Shown: piece by piece, positions 21,893-24,737 of the stretch
Position numbering within the stretch: position 1 is the first letter of the stretch
Layout: every line of letters begins with the position of its first letter
Source: a virus
IMG/VR virus record: IMGVR_UViG_3300020436_001073
Location: 1-24,737 of that record
Reading direction: 5' to 3' (one strand)
Length of the DNA stretch: 24,737 nt
Position numbers and translations under genes: made by a program
Notes under the pieces: generated by a model
What the model was told of the DNA's origin: nothing
Seen by the model: only the letters and a program-made list of their open reading frames with translations
Databases searched by the model: none

Positions 21893-22600
21893 TTAATCGA
21901 TCCTCAAACAAGGTTGTATTGATGCTGCGTAGTCATCTAATTCATCACAATCACAAGAACCATCACACCATTCTAGTGCTTCGGATATGATTGGAAACTG
22001 ACATACGAAATGACGTTTAGCGAGTGAGACTACATCCATATGTTCCTTCTGTGTACCGTTGGCACTGCGAAGTTCGATGTAATGTATCCACGATCTCAAA
22101 CTACCTGTCATGTATAGTTTGGTTGGAGTTGCAAGAGGGAGTACAAATCTAGCACACTCTTTTGCAATGCCATCAGCAAGCATCTTCTTATATAATTCCA
22201 TACCATGCTCGAAGTGATCTTGGATCAAGATCTCATACTTCTGGATCATAGTAGGATCAAGGTCATTGATACTGTTCTGTCTGTTCTTACTGTCTTGTCG
22301 ACGTAACTCAGGAACTTCAATGTCACCTAGCATACTGCTGTCAGCATATCTCTGACTAAATTCTTGGAATGTAAAAGAACGATGTCTAAGTATCTGTGCA
22401 GCAAGTCCTCGTGTAGTTTCAATTTGTAATGTCATACTTGCCTGTTCAAATACAGACCAGTGACCATGCTTAATACAATACTTTAATAGTCCTGCAACCT
22501 TTGGATTATCTTGGTTGTTAGGGTTACTAACACGAGCAATATATCCTATTGTTTTTTCTGCATCAGGTGTCACAGAAATTAAACATACTTTTGGGTTCAT
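21893..22600 (-). CDS. thyX: FAD-dependent thymidylate synthase ThyX
   Basis: A 235-residue protein, slightly longer than many ThyX enzymes. It contains the signature RHRSFTFQEFSQRY (residues 72-85, the RHRxxSxxExSxR-type motif, here RHRSFTFQE), HWSVFEQASMTLQIET (47-62) and the C-terminal GSLRSWIHYIELRSANGTQK region. ThyX converts dUMP to dTMP using 5,10-methylene-THF, NADPH and FAD. It supplies thymidine for phage DNA replication, and its carbon donor is the product of the glycine cleavage system whose P-protein gene is at the left of the window. Confidence 0.96.
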   Translation of the reverse strand: MNPKVCLISVTPDAEKTIGYIARVSNPNNQDNPKVAGLLKYCIKHGHWSVFEQASMTLQIETTRGLAAQILRHRSFTFQEFSQRYADSSMLGDIEVPELRRQDSKNRQNSINDLDPTMIQKYEILIQDHFEHGMELYKKMLADGIAKECARFVLPLATPTKLYMTGSLRSWIHYIELRSANGTQKEHMDVVSLAKRHFVCQFPIISEALEWCDGSCDCDELDDYAASIQPCLRID

Positions 22601-22821
22601 CTTACAATAAATCTAGTCAAAATATATAATGCTACCGATTTCACATATCCGATAGCGGGTAATCCAAATAGAGCAGGCATACATATGTTCCATGCTGCCC
22701 AAACAAAAAATGGTAGGATTGCTATGCCAAGTAAGAAGTCAAGAAGCACCTCACCTTTATTAAAACCCCACATATATGCAGGATCATCTTTTGGATCTGG
22801 TTCTTTCTTAAAAGGAGACAT
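22597..22821 (-). CDS. Small membrane protein, unknown
   Basis: A 74-residue protein starting MSPFKKEPDPKDDPAYMWGF, followed by two likely membrane spans (about residues 25-48 and 50-70: LLDFLLGIAILPFFVWAAWN and ALFGLPAIGYVKSVALYIL). The start is fixed by an AAGGTGA ribosome site 8 nt upstream. An upstream in-frame ATG would overlap the previous gene. The stop overlaps the thyX start (ATGA). Its role is unknown. Confidence 0.7.
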   Translation of the reverse strand: MSPFKKEPDPKDDPAYMWGFNKGEVLLDFLLGIAILPFFVWAAWNICMPALFGLPAIGYVKSVALYILTRFIVR

Positions 22822-22829
22822 GTTATACA

Positions 22830-23096
22830 TCACCTTCTTTTGCGTTTCTTCTTCCCTGTGTCCTCCTGTTGTTCTAACCATAATCTTGGTTGTATTCTCC
22901 CTTCGGTTTGTTTCCAGATCATCTTTGTGTCTTTGTAATTATCATAATAAAAATCAAAGATGTCTGCTTGTTTAGATGACATTACTATGTCGTGTGCGAT
23001 CTTGGTACCATCGTTATACGAGATGAGGTATGAGTTTGATGGTAGTGATCTATCATTTGCGTCTTCTGGTTTACAATCTCTTTTGAGTTGTTTCAC
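22830..23096 (-). CDS. Conserved cyanophage protein, unknown (GTG start)
   Basis: An 88-residue protein read from a GTG (23094-23096) that overlaps the upstream stop as GTGA, with a GGGGGA stretch about 7 nt upstream. The product begins VKQLKRDCKPEDANDRSLPS and continues with SNSYLISYNDGTKIAHDIVM, SSKQADIFDFYYDNYKD and a highly basic end (GKKKRKRR). I remember a similar 'RDCKPED..P..YLVSY..DG...D..VASKQ..IFD.YYD' protein as common in T4-like cyanophages. The function is not known. The basic tail hints at nucleic acid or ribosome contact (inference). Confidence 0.7.
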   Translation of the reverse strand: MKQLKRDCKPEDANDRSLPSNSYLISYNDGTKIAHDIVMSSKQADIFDFYYDNYKDTKMIWKQTEGRIQPRLWLEQQEDTGKKKRKRR

Positions 23097-23524
23097 CCTC
23101 GATTCCCCCACTTGATTTGTGGAAATGTTTCTTCGACGCATGCCTTAGTAATTTTGTATCTCTTGTTAAGGATACCATCCTTTGCAAGAATAACAACCTT
23201 CGCTTCATCAGGATGAAGTCCTTCTAGTAATTGAATGAACATTTGTTCACGTCTTATACGAGGAATGTTAGAACCACCTTTAAAGAAATGGTGTAGGATT
23301 CTACCTTCTTTCTCTAACTTGGTATGCTCTGTACCTTCTGGTGCATCATTCTCTTTGAAAGGAGGTGTACCCTCTGGCAATAAACATTGTAATGAATCAT
23401 CATAGTTGATGATAAAGATAGACCTAAGCGTTTGAGAATCATTATCTCTAAGGATCTTGATCTTCTGTGCTTTTGTCTTTGCATTATGTGCTTTTTGTAG
23501 CACCTCTGAGATCAGTAGTCTCAT
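23093..23524 (-). CDS. Conserved T4-like cyanophage protein (DUF6433-like)
   Basis: A 143-residue protein with the pattern MRLLISEVLQKAHNAKTKAQ, KIKILRDNDSQTLRSIFIIN, LPEGTPPFKENDAPEGTEHT, LEKEGRILHHFFKGG and REQMFIQLLEGLHPDEAKVV. I associate this with the DUF6433 family found throughout T4-like cyanophages, from memory. No enzymatic motif is seen. It ends with KITKACVEETFPQIKWG. The gene is preceded by a 36-nt gap holding a weak late-promoter-like motif. Confidence 0.75.
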   Translation of the reverse strand: MRLLISEVLQKAHNAKTKAQKIKILRDNDSQTLRSIFIINYDDSLQCLLPEGTPPFKENDAPEGTEHTKLEKEGRILHHFFKGGSNIPRIRREQMFIQLLEGLHPDEAKVVILAKDGILNKRYKITKACVEETFPQIKWGNRG

Positions 23525-23554
23525 AATTAAAAATCAGTTGTTGGTAGGTAAGAA

Positions 23555-23562
23555 TATTTATT
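23555..23562 (-). promoter_or_regulatory. Weak late-promoter-like motif AATAAATA
   Basis: The minus strand reads TAATAAATATTC across the stop of the upstream gene, 30 nt before the ATG of the 143-residue protein. It has the same TAATAAATA form as the site upstream of cp12. One mismatch from TATAAATA, and partly built from a stop codon, so it may be chance. Confidence 0.3.
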
Positions 23563-23803
23563 AGTCTTCTTCCTCATCATATATTGTATCATCATCATCG
23601 GGAAAACGCAAGTATATCATCTCTTCCCCACTTAAATTACCTTCTTCGTCATACATTTCTGGATGTAAGACTGCCTGTGTGTAGTCTTTACGTTCTACCC
23701 AAGTATCATAAGCATCTTTCAACTGCCATGATAGGCATGCACCTATTAAGAATGCTCCAACAGTCAAGACGGATACAATGTAAATGAATGCGGGATCTGC
23801 CAT
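23561..23803 (-). CDS. Small single-span membrane protein with acidic tail
   Basis: An 80-residue protein with an N-terminal membrane span (about residues 5-27, AFIYIVSVLTVGAFLIGACL) and a strongly acidic C-terminus (FPDDDDTIYDEEED). An AGGAG box lies 6 nt before the ATG. It likely sits in the inner membrane with the acidic tail in the cytoplasm. No family or role recognised. Confidence 0.68.
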   Translation of the reverse strand: MADPAFIYIVSVLTVGAFLIGACLSWQLKDAYDTWVERKDYTQAVLHPEMYDEEGNLSGEEMIYLRFPDDDDTIYDEEED

Positions 23804-23824
23804 GTCTCTCTCCTGTTGTTTTAG

Positions 23825-24181
23825 TTATTTAGTCGCTTTCTTTTTACGACCTGGTTTGCGTTCAGCATGGTAGGTCCATGCGTCATTCAACATACCATAA
23901 AGGTAGTCTTTAATCTTCCTTGCCTTTGGTTTTGGTATGTGACCGTACGCTTCAAGCAACTGTTTGTCACCACCTTTGATGTAACCTTCCAGTTGCATTA
24001 TGATGTCATTGATCTCAGTTGCTGTGCTTGACTCAATAAATCTGTCTACTGAGGGACGAGTCCACTTCCCTGCTTTTAGATATGGATAGACCTTGAAGAG
24101 AAACTTACCATCTGGTTTCACTGCTGCATCTATTGCACGTTCAATCAGTTCGTAAAATTCCTCTTCATTAATCTGGTTCAT
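23825..24181 (-). CDS. Conserved-type phage protein with basic tail, unknown
   Basis: A 118-residue, mainly helical protein (INEEEFYELIERAIDAAVKP; LKAGKWTRPSVDRFIESSTA; IMQLEGYIKGGDKQLLEAYG) ending in a basic stretch GRKKKATK. No domain was firmly recognised. It is coupled to glutaredoxin by ATGA. The basic tail suggests DNA or RNA contact, which is inference only. Confidence 0.65.
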   Translation of the reverse strand: MNQINEEEFYELIERAIDAAVKPDGKFLFKVYPYLKAGKWTRPSVDRFIESSTATEINDIIMQLEGYIKGGDKQLLEAYGHIPKPKARKIKDYLYGMLNDAWTYHAERKPGRKKKATK

Positions 24182-24429
24182 AGATAGTTGCCTTCTCTCA
24201 AATATGAAATGGTCTCAGTACAACCACCTTTCTTGACTCCATTGATAAGAATCTGTGGGAAGGTTGCAGTCTGTCCGAACTCTTGTTTGAATTGTTCGCG
24301 AGTAAACTGTTGACCGAGTGCGTACTCAGTATACCCCCAACCCTTTGTTTTGTAAACCTCTTTGATTTTTGTGCAGTAAGGACAACCAGATCTAGTATAG
24401 ATTACGGTGCCACCAGGATTCTTTGACAT
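24178..24429 (-). CDS. Glutaredoxin
   Basis: An 83-residue thioredoxin-fold protein with active site CPYC (C16/C19), TATFPQILING carrying the cis-Pro (P58), and GGCTET for glutathione binding. It reduces disulfides and can supply electrons to ribonucleotide reductase, so phage copies are thought to support dNTP synthesis. It is the first gene of this run. The start lies 20 nt after an intrinsic terminator hairpin and has no clear ribosome site. Confidence 0.95.
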   Translation of the reverse strand: MSKNPGGTVIYTRSGCPYCTKIKEVYKTKGWGYTEYALGQQFTREQFKQEFGQTATFPQILINGVKKGGCTETISYLREGNYL

Positions 24430-24443
24430 GTTAATAAAGGAAT

Positions 24444-24466
24444 AAAAAAGGGAGCGTAATGCTCCC
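24444..24466 (-). terminator. Intrinsic terminator of the outer-membrane-like gene
   Basis: On the minus strand GGGAGC-ATTAC-GCTCCC (24466-24450) is followed by TTTTTTATT. A 6-bp GC-rich stem with a T-run is a clear factor-independent terminator. It is 23 nt after the stop of the gene at 24490 and 20 nt before the glutaredoxin start. It could also be a 5' leader hairpin for read-through transcripts. Confidence 0.85.
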
Positions 24467-24489
24467 TGATATTTAGTTTGGTATTGAAC

Positions 24490-24737
24490 TTAGAATGTGT
24501 ACTTTACACCCGCCTTACCAGACCAGTCTACGTCGTCTTTGTTAGTAGCACCAGATAGTTCTCCGTATACACCAACTTTATCGTTGATTGCCTTACCACC
24601 ACCGATGTAACCGATTAGTTCAGTGTCACCGAACTCATCAGCAGACTCAGTATGAGTTGTTGTAGGACCACCAGATACATACCAGTCAATTCCATTAGGA
24701 GTTGTTCCTTCGTATCCAAGTTGGAATTCCCATGTAC
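24490..24737 (-). CDS. Outer-membrane beta-barrel-like protein, C-terminal part, cut by window edge
   Basis: The minus strand is open from the window edge to TAA at 24490-24492, about 82 residues. The product has alternating polar/hydrophobic strands separated by Gly/Asp turns (TWEFQLGYEG, IDWYVSGGPTT, TELIGYIGGG, VGVYGELSGA, DWSGKAGVKYTF). It ends in Phe after an alternating strand, the usual C-terminal signal of Gram-negative outer-membrane barrels. The N-terminus and any signal peptide lie outside the window. The family is not identified. It may be a phage-encoded porin-like or envelope protein; a virion role cannot be ruled out. Confidence 0.65.
   Translation of the reverse strand, partial: TWEFQLGYEGTTPNGIDWYVSGGPTTTHTESADEFGDTELIGYIGGGKAINDKVGVYGELSGATNKDDVDWSGKAGVKYTF

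Noticed and set aside
1-24737. tRNA genes, CRISPR arrays, insertion sequences or attachment sites
   Set aside because: No cloverleaf with CCA-type ends, regularly spaced repeats, transposase frames or long inverted repeats were noticed on either strand; weak tRNAs could be missed by eye.

Overview
The window is part of the genome of a T4-like marine cyanophage (a myovirus infecting Prochlorococcus or Synechococcus). It carries T4-type baseplate, tail and head genes (homologues of gp5, gp27, gp26, gp51, gp54/gp19-fold, gp4, gp48 and gp53) and replication and late-transcription genes (gp32, gp33). It also has the host-derived genes typical of cyanophages: cp12, cpeT, phoH, thyX, a 2OG-Fe(II) oxygenase, a DUF1825 gene and glutaredoxin. 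Genes are tightly packed, with many ATGA, GTGA or TAATG overlaps, and the DNA is AT-rich. All names come from reading the translations; no database search was possible.

Layout. Positions 1-2107 (minus): the N-terminal third of a glycine decarboxylase P-protein (gcvP), running off the left edge, preceded in the same operon by five small unknown or Phd-like genes. 2107-5957 (minus): cp12, 2OG oxygenase, cpeT and the gp5 spike, with a late-type promoter just upstream. 5994-13156 (minus): gp26/gp51-type tail chaperones, two paralogous tape-measure-like proteins (one with a muramidase-like domain) and a gp27-like hub protein, headed by an exact TATAAATA late promoter. 13191-14814 (minus): a tube-fold protein, a conserved unknown and gp4. 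14783-16896 is the only plus-strand block: gp48 and gp53. 16859-18305 (minus): small unknown genes and a His/Tyr-rich secreted protein. 18305-22600 (minus): gp32, DUF1825 protein, gp33, RecB-like exonuclease, PhoH, small proteins and ThyX. 22597-24429 (minus): small conserved phage proteins and glutaredoxin. 24490-24737: the 3' end of an outer-membrane-barrel-like gene closed by an intrinsic terminator.

How the parts work together. The structural genes build the tail hub, tube, ruler and spike. CP12 should shut down the Calvin cycle. CpeT resembles phycobiliprotein lyases. GcvP and ThyX would be linked through 5,10-methylene-THF, supporting dTMP synthesis; this link is inference. The two most striking observations are the phage gcvP gene and a canonical -1 slippery heptamer (TTTTTTC), in the correct phase, at the end of the gp26 gene. 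A slip there would fuse gp26 to the gp51 reading frame, as in the G/GT tail chaperones of other tailed phages.
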